NCBI GenBank assembly: GCA_041665785.1
Contig: JBAYIE010000004.1
Coordinates: 1-64,000, forward strand
DNA length: 64,000 nucleotides
Origin: JBAYIE01 sp041665785
GTDB lineage: Bacteria > Bacteroidota > Bacteroidia > UKL13-3
Direction of reading: 5' to 3'
A program made the translations under genes and the position numbers. Under the pieces are notes generated by a model that worked only from the letters and a program-made list of their open reading frames with translations, had not been told where the DNA came from and did no database searches. Below are positions 35,000-42,487 of this stretch, in pieces. Position 1 is the first letter of the stretch; every line of letters starts with the position of its first letter.

Positions 35000-36336
35000 T
35001 ACTTTTTTTCCTCCTCAGTTTTTCCATAAACAGCTTCATGAGCTGCTTTCAGCTTGGCATCAGCTTCGCTGTGGAATTGGTTTTCATCCGGTTTGGTTTC
35101 ACCTTCAGGTTTTCCAGAAGCTTCAGGTGCTGCTCCGGCATTGCCTGGTAACTTAGCAACCTTCTCGTTGGCTGCTTTCAGCTCGGTAGTTAGCCGGGAA
35201 ATCTCGCCGTCTTTTGACTGCAAAGCAGTTGAATGAGCGGCTTGCGCATCAGATAGATCCTTCTCCGCTTTTGCCTTATCGGCTTTGGCTGCTTGAAGTG
35301 TTCCCAATTCAGTGTTTAGTTTTTCGAGCTGATCCTGGCTCAGCTCTACCTCATGGTCTTTTCCCGACTCCAAGCCGAAGAATGTCGCCAAAGCGGTGAG
35401 GCCCGCCATGATTTTAGTTTTCATATTTGCGTTCTGTGTGTGTGAATTATTTTTAGTGCCGGATGTTGCGGCTAATTGATCAATAAGATTAGCTGCGAAT
35501 TCAACATCTCCTTCATAATCAGCAAGACCATTTTTCACAGCATCCTCTGTATAAAACATGGCTCCTTTAAAAATAGCTGCATTGCCAGATAGTTTCCCTT
35601 GCCGCATTCTTGCAACGTCATTAATAAAGAAATCTGTGTATTGCTGAAGATCAGCAAGCATTGCTTCGTTATCTCCTTTAATCATGTCTTCCCATGCCTT
35701 GTTTTTGAGCGTAGACTGTGGGGCATATAACCTGTTAATTTTGATTCCAAGTTTTTCGTAATGTTTACTCAAATCGGTCCAACCAACATAAGCTCCAATC
35801 GAGCCTACCTCGCTTGACTTACCCACCATAACTATGGCATGACAACCGGCAATTATTTTATAGCATGCACTAGCGGCTATACCATTGACACATGCAACAG
35901 TTGGTTTTTGTGCGTTGTAAATTGCATTGGCAAAAGCTTCGGTTGCAGCACCGTCTCCTCCACCCGAATCAGTTAATAAAAGCACCCCTTTAATTTTGGG
36001 ATTTGCAAGTGCACGCTGATACAGGTTTAGCTTGGTATCCATTCCTGGATTACCACAGTTTTCGTATTTGGTGATTGCTCCAACAATATTGATGAGAGCA
36101 ATTGAATTTTCAGGGGCATCCTCCGGAGAGGCGGCTATACCAAATTCGCTGATTGGATAAATTGATGTGTTACATACTTGAGGGATTGAATCAACAATTT
36201 CTTCACCACCAGTTATTCCTGCTTGTGCATTTTGCAACATCTGCATTACCATTGGGTAATACGACTCGGCAAATGCCGGATGAATGAACCATCTTGCGCG
36301 TAGGATGTAACTGAGTGTAATGAATTTTCTTGTCAT
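34999..36336 (-). CDS. S49 (SppA-type) head maturation protease fused to scaffold
   Basis: 445 residues. The N-terminal 290 residues form a ClpP-fold S49 serine protease: GVLLLTDSGGGDGAATEAFANAI gives the oxyanion region, NGIAASACYKI holds the nucleophilic Ser, and the general-base Lys is likely in HYEKLGIKINRL. The remaining 130 residues are an acidic coiled coil (ELSQDQLEKLNTELGTLQAA and following repeats of K, A, E, D) typical of scaffold proteins that the protease removes during head maturation. The capsid gene follows directly. Confidence 0.85.
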   Translation of the reverse strand: MTRKFITLSYILRARWFIHPAFAESYYPMVMQMLQNAQAGITGGEEIVDSIPQVCNTSIYPISEFGIAASPEDAPENSIALINIVGAITKYENCGNPGMDTKLNLYQRALANPKIKGVLLLTDSGGGDGAATEAFANAIYNAQKPTVACVNGIAASACYKIIAGCHAIVMVGKSSEVGSIGAYVGWTDLSKHYEKLGIKINRLYAPQSTLKNKAWEDMIKGDNEAMLADLQQYTDFFINDVARMRQGKLSGNAAIFKGAMFYTEDAVKNGLADYEGDVEFAANLIDQLAATSGTKNNSHTQNANMKTKIMAGLTALATFFGLESGKDHEVELSQDQLEKLNTELGTLQAAKADKAKAEKDLSDAQAAHSTALQSKDGEISRLTTELKAANEKVAKLPGNAGAAPEASGKPEGETKPDENQFHSEADAKLKAAHEAVYGKTEEEKK

Positions 36337-36400
36337 GAATAATTAAGCATTTCAAATTTCATTTTACGCGCGCGGTTATTAAAGGACAGCTATTTTTGAC

Positions 36401-36697
36401 CTATTCAGGTATCGACAAAAAATCATCACACAAGGCCTGGGCAGATCCTGCAGACACAATTATTTTGGTAAAGGGAAATTGAATTGGGGTTTTGATAGGA
36501 CTATCGCTGGCGGGTAATGGAGTCACGTTGTCAATACCCATGATTGCAAGGCAATCAACGATATCTCCATTTTGATCCTGAGCTTCTAATGTATCAATTG
36601 TCGTGTTGTCCTCAAGGATAATAATTCCAGAAAATGGTACTTCTTCAAATGTTTCACCGGCCAATACAATTGGCGTTGCTTTTATTACTCTGCTCAT
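36401..36697 (-). CDS. Small phage protein, paralogue of the 38223-38576 product
   Basis: 98 residues, beta-prone. Shares the pattern P-I-x-TPIQFPF...SAG with the protein encoded at 38223-38576 (TPIQFPF...TAG). The two flank the fibre-like gene. They may be small virion or fibre-associated proteins. Overlaps the gene upstream by 4 nt. Confidence 0.5.
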   Translation of the reverse strand: MSRVIKATPIVLAGETFEEVPFSGIIILEDNTTIDTLEAQDQNGDIVDCLAIMGIDNVTPLPASDSPIKTPIQFPFTKIIVSAGSAQALCDDFLSIPE

Positions 36698-36990
36698 GAT
36701 AAGAATTTGTGTATTGGATTATTAGGTTTTGGGATGGCCGTTTCAAAAATTGAGGCATCAAACCCTTCCGGCATTTCGATGTTGGCGTGTTGGGCACCAA
36801 TAAGTACGGCATCAGTAACTAACTCCCTGTTTTCATTAAATACAGCTGATGAAATTTCTATATCCCCAATGAAATGGATAGCCATTCCATCTTGATTATA
36901 TTCCGTTTCACCGGCATATTTTGTGAAGACCTTTTTAAGGTCAGTGACGATGGCTGATTTGGTTTCTGCTTTTAAGTATATTGTTGGCAT
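36694..36990 (-). CDS. Small hypothetical phage protein
   Basis: 98 residues, soluble, with an alpha/beta look (MPTIYLKAETKSAIVTDLKKVF...GDIEISSAVFNENRELV). No family recognised. Sits between the fibre-like gene and the small paralogue, in the same transcript. Confidence 0.5.
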   Translation of the reverse strand: MPTIYLKAETKSAIVTDLKKVFTKYAGETEYNQDGMAIHFIGDIEISSAVFNENRELVTDAVLIGAQHANIEMPEGFDASIFETAIPKPNNPIHKFLS

Positions 36991-36993
36991 TTT

Positions 36994-38226
36994 TTACGAA
37001 TTAGGGTCAAGGCAAATTGTATCAGACAATGCAGAATCACATATATATGTCATTCCGAATAAGCCATAAGACGGAACGCTTGTACCACCCCCATCTTTTG
37101 AAGTAAAAATTGAGTTAAGAATAAAATCTTCATCATCAATTACAGTTGTTAGTATAAGGACATTGTCGCGGAAAAATTTTACCTGCGTTCCAGTCCGTTT
37201 AATGATGATTTTATACTCTGTATTTAGGTTCATGCCATGAGCGCCAAGAACCGTTTCTGCACCTGCACTTGATTTGAAATATATATTACTTGCGCTAAGG
37301 TATATATACGAATTACCGGCCCCAGATGTGTTGGAGCCTATTAGCATGGTATTGTTAAGCTTTAGTGGCTTGATCAACATACGGGCAGTGAAATCGCCAA
37401 GCGTCAATGTTTCTGCGGATGTGCCACAAAGATCGGATGCGCGAGTTGCTGATCCACCTGCTGTAATTATAGGAGAGCAGGGGTATGTCCCTTCGTGGAT
37501 TTGATTCAGCCACCACAACATGCCATCGGTGCCGTTGGCTGTTACAGTTCCTACGCCATCCCCATCTACAATTGCGGAATAAAGATTTCCGGTAGTACTG
37601 GTTGAAACCTGAGCTGCCCACACCAACCAGTAACCATTGTCCATATCGATTGCTCCGTATCCGGTGAGATTTACTCCGTGCACTCCAATGGCTCCAGTAG
37701 CCAGGTTTACCCAAACATAATCTTCTGCTCCTCCGGCATTAATACCTCCGTGGCGAATCCAGTTTATCCCAGATGCTTTCACTATGCAATAAGTAACGTA
37801 AGAAACTCCTGCGGTGATTGTAAATGTCTTATCAATAGTTCTGTTTCCCCCTGAACTTACAGGATAAATCAGGACTGCGTCATTGGAACCGGAAGGAGAT
37901 ACACCACTAGCCGGAACTGGAGTTACATTTGTCTTGTTCCAATATGCATTGTTAACATCGTTTGAATGAAAACAAATATTCGTATTTTGATCTTCTAGCA
38001 GGATTCGTGGGCAACCACCTCCAACAGGAAAATGAATTCGTGGAATATTGTCGGCACGACTTTCCCAATAACCTATAGAATTTCTTCGGTATGCAACACT
38101 GGATCTGGTGAACGGGAAGAATTTTACTGGTTGCCCTACTTCAACAAATGGTTTTACCATATTGAGTTGACCGGCTTCAAAGCCATCGGGTATTACTACA
38201 ATGCGAGATTTTGAGAGTATTGTCAT
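36994..38226 (-). CDS. Fibre or spike-like virion protein
   Basis: 410 residues rich in G, S, T, N and aromatic residues. The middle part (NAYWNKTNVTPVPASGVSPSG...AGVSYVTYCIVKASGINWI) resembles the carbohydrate-binding-like module found in phage head-spike and tail-fibre proteins. The C-terminal 120 residues have a LamG-like look (NTEYKIIIKRTGTQVKFFRDNVLILTT). It is a good candidate for host binding. It is not a target of the retroelement: no copy of the variable repeat is present. Confidence 0.6.
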   Translation of the reverse strand: MTILSKSRIVVIPDGFEAGQLNMVKPFVEVGQPVKFFPFTRSSVAYRRNSIGYWESRADNIPRIHFPVGGGCPRILLEDQNTNICFHSNDVNNAYWNKTNVTPVPASGVSPSGSNDAVLIYPVSSGGNRTIDKTFTITAGVSYVTYCIVKASGINWIRHGGINAGGAEDYVWVNLATGAIGVHGVNLTGYGAIDMDNGYWLVWAAQVSTSTTGNLYSAIVDGDGVGTVTANGTDGMLWWLNQIHEGTYPCSPIITAGGSATRASDLCGTSAETLTLGDFTARMLIKPLKLNNTMLIGSNTSGAGNSYIYLSASNIYFKSSAGAETVLGAHGMNLNTEYKIIIKRTGTQVKFFRDNVLILTTVIDDEDFILNSIFTSKDGGGTSVPSYGLFGMTYICDSALSDTICLDPNS

Positions 38227-38576
38227 TGAATTAATGATTGTATTAATGCTTTACTACATAAATAGGCTTCAACGGTACCACCATCCGCCTCAACGGCGGC
38301 TTTCCATTGTGAGGGATAATCAGGTACATCAAATAATTTTTTCGGTTCAATACCTATAGCTCCAGCTGTTGTGGTGATGCTATCAAATGGAAATTGTATT
38401 GGCGTTCTGATTACTGTTCCTTTCTTGAGTTCGGTTAAGGCGGTAATACCAAGGATGGCCAGTACATCATACCCATTGGCTGATACAGCAGAAATCTTTG
38501 TGCCATTTGAGAGAATTCTAAACCAATAGAATTCTTGAATATCGAAAGACCCTGCACCAACAATTATGTATCTCAT
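38223..38576 (-). CDS. Small phage protein, paralogue of the 36401-36697 product
   Basis: 117 residues sharing RTPIQFPFDSITTTAG with its neighbour's KTPIQFPFTKIIVSAG, and having an extra C-terminal extension (VPDYPSQWKAAVEADGGTVEAYLCSK). Overlaps the fibre-like gene and the upstream gene by 4 nt each. Function unknown. Confidence 0.5.
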   Translation of the reverse strand: MRYIIVGAGSFDIQEFYWFRILSNGTKISAVSANGYDVLAILGITALTELKKGTVIRTPIQFPFDSITTTAGAIGIEPKKLFDVPDYPSQWKAAVEADGGTVEAYLCSKALIQSLIQ

Positions 38577-39163
38577 GTATTTATAGAGTTAAGTTGTGAT
38601 ATTGCACAGCTCTCAGATTCAAATACTCCACCTTCAGCAGTGACTTGCTTTGAAAATTTTCTCACCACCTCCAACACATTTGTCCATATTTCCTGATCTC
38701 CTGTGCAATAGGGAGAAGGGGATGCGAATACTCCTAGATACTGAAACGAGTAGCCGCCTGGGATTTCTTTAAATGTAAATGCAACACCATTTTGTGGTTC
38801 ACCAACAATGCGTGCGTTGCCGTATTTGTCTGTAATTAAAAGCACAAAGCGTTGACCGGCTTTTTTACCTAGCAATTGAACAATACTGGAATCATAGAAG
38901 GGGATAGTCCCTTTAATTTTTACCGGATAAGACTTACCCTGGTCTGAATGAGCGCCATCTATATCTAAATCCAATGAGCCAAACACTGCTGATCCACTGT
39001 ACCAGTAATTGAAATATGGATCGGTGTATTCAATGGCTTCAATATTTATTTTGCCATCTGCATCCGGATATGGAAACGACGTAATTCTGAAATCTTCTAT
39101 GAAGTAGAATTGCGAGTAACCTTTCAGATTAGGTCCGCCAGACAATGGAGATATGCTTTGCAC
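38573..39163 (-). CDS. Hypothetical phage virion-associated protein
   Basis: 196 residues, beta-prone, with aromatic-rich segments (YSQFYFIEDFRITSFPYPDADG, EIPGGYSFQYLGVFASPSPYC). First gene of the fibre block. No family recognised. Confidence 0.5.
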   Translation of the reverse strand: MQSISPLSGGPNLKGYSQFYFIEDFRITSFPYPDADGKINIEAIEYTDPYFNYWYSGSAVFGSLDLDIDGAHSDQGKSYPVKIKGTIPFYDSSIVQLLGKKAGQRFVLLITDKYGNARIVGEPQNGVAFTFKEIPGGYSFQYLGVFASPSPYCTGDQEIWTNVLEVVRKFSKQVTAEGGVFESESCAISQLNSINT

Positions 39164-39204
39164 ATAACAAATTTGCGCTGATATTCAGCGTGTAAAAAGT
39201 ACGG

Positions 39205-39951
39205 CTATGTATGGTTTGTGCAGGTGAATTGTATGTAGGTGGGTAGGTTTGATTTGGTTATATCAACATGAAGATATCTGCCTTTTCTCTCGGCATACAC
39301 TATTCCTCTCTTGCGCCAAGCGGTGAAAGTATTGGGATGAATGCCTACACTCTCAATAAAATCAATACTTTTAACAAGGTTGTGATTTACTGTGATTAAA
39401 GGCTGTTTTTTCGGGACATATTTAGAGAATATTTTAATCTCTTGTAAATCAATGTTTTCCCTTTCGCAAAACCGCTGAAGGGATTTTTTGATCGTTTCGA
39501 ACGGAAAAATATCTTCATCCAGTCCAAATTTTTTGCGAAGGTCCAGAATCATTTCTTGAATATGGAACTTCTCCTGCTGCTTTATCGATCGATGAATATT
39601 AGCCTCCAATTCACATTCAAACCGGTCTTTAATATAACCTTCCAGGGCACGATTAAATATTACAACATTCTTTCTGTTTAATACCCAACCATTGGTTTCA
39701 AATACTTTTTGTGGCAATTGAAGTTTTATGCAGCATTCGAATGAAAATTGTAATTGGTCCCGGACCGGTGATTTTTGAAACAAGGTGTAAATCATATCCA
39801 ATACATACGGTTTAATTGAATTGCCTTCTTCAATGAATTTCTTTACATAAGGCTTTACCGGTATTGGATCGGATGAGTAGGTCAGAATCACGGTATAAAA
39901 GTAACACATTGCCTTGCCACCCCATAGAACTAAGTACTTCAATTTATTCAC
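39205..39951 (-). CDS. Candidate DNA-binding regulator at the early/late junction
   Basis: 248 residues. The C-terminal 50 residues (KSIDFIESVGIHPNTFTAWRKRGIVYAERKGRYLHVDI) look like a winged helix-turn-helix of the MerR or excisionase type; the rest is helical and basic. It lies between replication/retroelement genes and structural genes, where phages often encode a late-gene switch. That role is inference. The following 39952-40151 gap is AT-rich with scattered GCAACACAAA words and no gene I can support. Confidence 0.5.
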   Translation of the reverse strand: MNKLKYLVLWGGKAMCYFYTVILTYSSDPIPVKPYVKKFIEEGNSIKPYVLDMIYTLFQKSPVRDQLQFSFECCIKLQLPQKVFETNGWVLNRKNVVIFNRALEGYIKDRFECELEANIHRSIKQQEKFHIQEMILDLRKKFGLDEDIFPFETIKKSLQRFCERENIDLQEIKIFSKYVPKKQPLITVNHNLVKSIDFIESVGIHPNTFTAWRKRGIVYAERKGRYLHVDITKSNLPTYIQFTCTNHT

Positions 39952-40151
39952 AGTCTCTATGAGGATTAAGAGAGGGTGTGGGTTGTGTTTTTATTCAAAA
40001 ATATATCAACCTGTTTTTTTGTGTTGCATCTGTCACACTGTTACATCTTCTTTTATCTTACTAATAATCAAATAAATATAATGCAACAAAGGGTGCAACA
40101 TAAGATGCAACACAAATGCAACACAAAGCAACACAAAACCCCGTTTTTCGG

Positions 40152-40592
40152 TTAATGTTGCAAAGCGTTGCAACCAATACAGTAAAGGAATTTCAGCGAT
40201 TCAATACAAAATGCAACACAAAACGAGTTCTTCCCAAAAAAATCTTCCCAAAAAATCAACCGAAGTTCTGGCCGAGGTTTTCCACACACCATTTTTTCAT
40301 CCGGAACCGGTTGCGTGGTTACGTTCTTCCCAGAAGTAGGATATATGATCGAATTTTTGGCGCGCGAACACAATCTACTACTACGACCTGTGCAGTATGG
40401 CCTATTACGTCTTGACTGTTCCCCATCAGTATAAACATATCTTTGCTTATACAGATAGTGGTCGTATGGAGGGTTGTTAGTTATCGCCATAAGATACTTA
40501 AATGTCTTTTTAAACCGCGTAATGCCGCAATGGACACACTTATTGTCGTTCCATCTGTGATTACCTTTAGGTATCATATCGTTTTTGTTCAC
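40152..40592 (-). CDS. Zinc-finger-like phage protein
   Basis: 146 residues. The N-terminal part has a Cys pair (HRWNDNKCVHCGITRFKKTFKYLMA) and continues NNPPYDHYLYKQRYVY...NRPYCTG, a pattern I recall from small proteins near DGRs and primases in Bacteroidota phages. The last 70 residues lack that conservation and may be a readthrough into low-complexity sequence caused by loss of the original stop. Function unknown. Confidence 0.5.
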   Translation of the reverse strand: MNKNDMIPKGNHRWNDNKCVHCGITRFKKTFKYLMAITNNPPYDHYLYKQRYVYTDGEQSRRNRPYCTGRSSRLCSRAKNSIIYPTSGKNVTTQPVPDEKMVCGKPRPELRLIFWEDFFGKNSFCVAFCIESLKFLYCIGCNALQH

Positions 40593-40601
40593 TTGTTTTA
40601 A

Positions 40602-40616
40602 ATGACATCAGAATGT
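40602..40616 (-). repeat. 15-bp repeat, second copy
   Basis: Minus-strand ACATTCTGATGTCAT, identical to 23943-23957, here touching the stop codon of the retroelement-linked gene and 10 nt before the next start. Possibly a regulatory site shared by two phage operons. Confidence 0.4.
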
Positions 40617-40913
40617 TAAGTAAAGATGAATCTTTCATTGTCCTGCACTATTGTGGTCCTGAATGGAAACCGATCTGTTGGTACTTGCCTTATCATTTCG
40701 ATTAAAGTGGAGGATCCTGTGAAAACTACATGCTGAGAAGAACCGACCATTATCTGCAGGTGAAGGCATTTGCCTTTTCCGGCGAACTTTGATTCCTCTA
40801 TTTTGTGAGCTTCCACGACGATTTCTTTGTTGAGTATTTTATTGATCTTGATTTTGTCTCCGGCAAACCCTTGAAACGGCTTTGATTCCGAAGTCTTTAA
40901 ATGCGGCGGTCAT
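40616..40913 (-). CDS. Retroelement-linked small protein, apparently frameshifted
   Basis: The downstream frame is open for over 90 codons and encodes a conserved-looking protein (GFAGDKIKINKILNKEIVVE... ending FPFRTTIVQDNERFIFT), but it has no ATG; a GTG at 40816 is the only usual start. An ATG at 40913, overlapping the reverse transcriptase stop, opens MTAAFKDFGIKAV in another frame. Removing one base of the AAA run at 40874-40876 would join the two into a 98-residue protein. So the gene is either frameshifted, decoded with a +1 shift, or affected by a sequencing error. The same small protein follows DGR reverse transcriptases in related phages as I remember them. Function unknown. Confidence 0.6.
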
Positions 40914-41892
40914 GTAATAAGGTGTTGAGTAGGTTTTTGCCATCACAATGTTTGGTCCATCCATTGTAAGAGGCGAGTGTTAAAGGGTTTAATTGTTTTT
41001 GCCTGGCAATCTTGCGGGCGAAATTCTTCTTGATTGACTTGCGTAAAAGTGTGTGGGTGTGGTACGACCTGTAGCCCACGAAATCAATTCCTCGTGCAGC
41101 AACCGGGAATACCTGGTAATTACCTTTTACCTGTAGCTTCAATTCTTCAGCCAAGTAGGTTTTGATTTCTGCCAGTAGGTGATGCAGGTATTGCTTATCA
41201 CCGTGTAGTACAACGATATCATCTGCATACCTGAAGTAATGCTTTACGTTCTTCACTTCTTTTGTCCAGTGGTCAAAATATGTCAGGTAGAAGTTTGCCA
41301 GGTATTGACTCAGATAATTTCCGATCGGAAGCCCGGGTGCGCTATCGATAATCTCATCCAGTAAAAGCAAAGCATCAAGATCCTTTATCTTCTTGCGGAT
41401 AAGCGCCTTCATTACCTGGTGATCCACACTTGGGTAAAACTTAGTGATATCCAGTTTCAGGCAATAGGCAGTTGATCGCTGATCGCGCAAGGCTTTACGA
41501 ACTGCAAACGATGCCGAGTGAATTCCACGACCCTCAATACAGCTGAAGGTATCTGCGGTAAAGCATGCCAGAAACATCGGCTTGAGAATGTTCATTATCG
41601 CATGATGGACTATGCGATCCGGGTAATACGGAAGCCGGTAAACAACCCTTTCCTTTGGTTCATAAACCTTGAAGGTTGTGTACTCTGATGTTTTGTATTG
41701 CTTATTGGAAAGTAACTGGTGTAACGCAAGGATATTGTTCTCTCGGTTTTGGTCGTGCAGTTTAACGCCGTACTGCATAACCTTACCTTTGCGGGCCTTC
41801 TGATCCGCAAGAGTAAGGTTATCAATACTGATAATGCGCTTGTACAAGTTTGACATTCGTTTCATGATTTGCTTTCTAAAGGTCTTCTTCAT
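40897..41892 (-). CDS. DGR reverse transcriptase
   Basis: 331 residues (318-322 if one of the internal Mets near 41865 is the start). It copies the template RNA into mutagenised cDNA. Group II-intron-like RT motifs are all visible: VVYRLPYYPDRIVHHAIMN, YCLKLDITKFYPSVDH (catalytic Asp), GLPIGNYLSQYLANFYL, and FRYADDIVVL with the YADD catalytic pair. The IGNYLSQ segment matches the (I/V/L)GxxxSQ signature of DGR-type RTs. There is no maturase or endonuclease domain. It lies 87 bp downstream of the template repeat, after two target genes. No Avd-like accessory gene is recognisable nearby. Confidence 0.94.
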   Translation of the reverse strand: MKKTFRKQIMKRMSNLYKRIISIDNLTLADQKARKGKVMQYGVKLHDQNRENNILALHQLLSNKQYKTSEYTTFKVYEPKERVVYRLPYYPDRIVHHAIMNILKPMFLACFTADTFSCIEGRGIHSASFAVRKALRDQRSTAYCLKLDITKFYPSVDHQVMKALIRKKIKDLDALLLLDEIIDSAPGLPIGNYLSQYLANFYLTYFDHWTKEVKNVKHYFRYADDIVVLHGDKQYLHHLLAEIKTYLAEELKLQVKGNYQVFPVAARGIDFVGYRSYHTHTLLRKSIKKNFARKIARQKQLNPLTLASYNGWTKHCDGKNLLNTLLHDRRI

Positions 41893-41978
41893 CGCTTGCA
41901 GCGATTACCAAAGCCCCTTGATTTAAGTTTATTTTTTGCAACTGATGGCAAGGTCTGCGCTGTTTAAATTCATCCTCA

Positions 41979-42047
41979 GCATAGCTGGGAACTGACATTC
42001 GAGTTCGAGTTATCGTTATCGTAGTCGTTGTACGACAGTCTGACACC
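41979..42047 (-). other. DGR template repeat (TR), 69 nt
   Basis: Read on the minus strand it aligns without gaps to the variable repeats of both target genes. It contains 20 adenines, concentrated in AAC, GAT, GAC and TAC codons when read in the target frame (YNDYDNDNSNSN). It lies between the second target gene and the RT gene and is not itself part of a plausible gene. Alignment starts at GGTGTC and ends at CTATGC; homology ceases abruptly on both sides. Confidence 0.93.
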
Positions 42048-42084
42048 TGAACAAACCAGCTCCAACAGCACACAACCCATTTCG

Positions 42085-42477
42085 TTAATCGCGGATAAAG
42101 AAAAATTTCTCAAAGTGTCCGACAAACTGCGTCGCTGCATACTCTGCCAGCTCACTCGACTTAAAGCAAAGCCGGGAACCGACAGCCGAGTACGAGGCAC
42201 CGTCAGCGCAGACGTAGTACGACAGTCCGACACCCGAAGGGTGTTCTGCATCTGCTTTGATACGGAACCATGGGTAATATTTCCACTGATCATGGTTATT
42301 CCAGTCCGGCTCCCAAGGCTGTCCATCGGCCTGATTGAGCGCCTTGGTGATGAGCTTTACCTCGCGGTAAGCAATCTCATCCGGGGTTAATAATTCAAGC
42401 AGCTGTGGTGGAAATTCCTTCTCTGCAATTGTGCCGAGTGCTGCGTAAACATCTTCGATAGTTTTGATGTTGTTCAT
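42085..42477 (-). CDS. DGR target protein B (variable protein)
   Basis: 130 residues from ATG 42477 (MNNIKTIEDVYAALG). The N-terminal half is helical; then KYYPWFRIKAD leads into the variable repeat at residues 82-104 (GVGLSYYVCADGASYSAVGS), followed by a conserved tail RLCFKSSELAEYAATQF. It has no signal peptide or membrane segment. It is a paralogue of target A. This C-terminal pattern is common in Bacteroidota phage proteins as I recall; the fold and ligand are unknown. An upstream in-frame extension to 42630 runs antisense-like through target A and is rejected. Confidence 0.85.
   Translation of the reverse strand: MNNIKTIEDVYAALGTIAEKEFPPQLLELLTPDEIAYREVKLITKALNQADGQPWEPDWNNHDQWKYYPWFRIKADAEHPSGVGLSYYVCADGASYSAVGSRLCFKSSELAEYAATQFVGHFEKFFFIRD
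42166..42234 (-). repeat. DGR variable repeat in target B (VR-B)
   Basis: 69 nt aligned to the template without gaps. There are 15 differences, and every one is at a template adenine (A to G, C or T). No non-adenine position differs. Five of 20 adenines are unchanged. This is the diagnostic pattern of mutagenic retrohoming. The last six codons (GTC GGT TCC CGG CTT TGC) are nearly the same in both VRs and are a likely IMH region. Confidence 0.95.
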
Positions 42478-42487
42478 TGTAAATTGA

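Noticed and set aside
36994..38226. Fibre-like protein as a third DGR target
   Set aside because: No segment resembling GGTGTC...CTATGC or the CFKSSELAEYA tail was found in it.
40897..41892. Retron or group II intron reverse transcriptase
   Set aside because: There is no msr/msd-like structure, maturase domain or intron boundary, while an adenine-biased template/variable repeat pair is present.
41976..42326. Open minus-strand frame running through VR-B and the template repeat
   Set aside because: It is out of frame with target B over most of its length and gains a meaningful-looking end (GVRLSYNDYDND) only because the template is read in the target frame. The template is non-coding in known DGRs.
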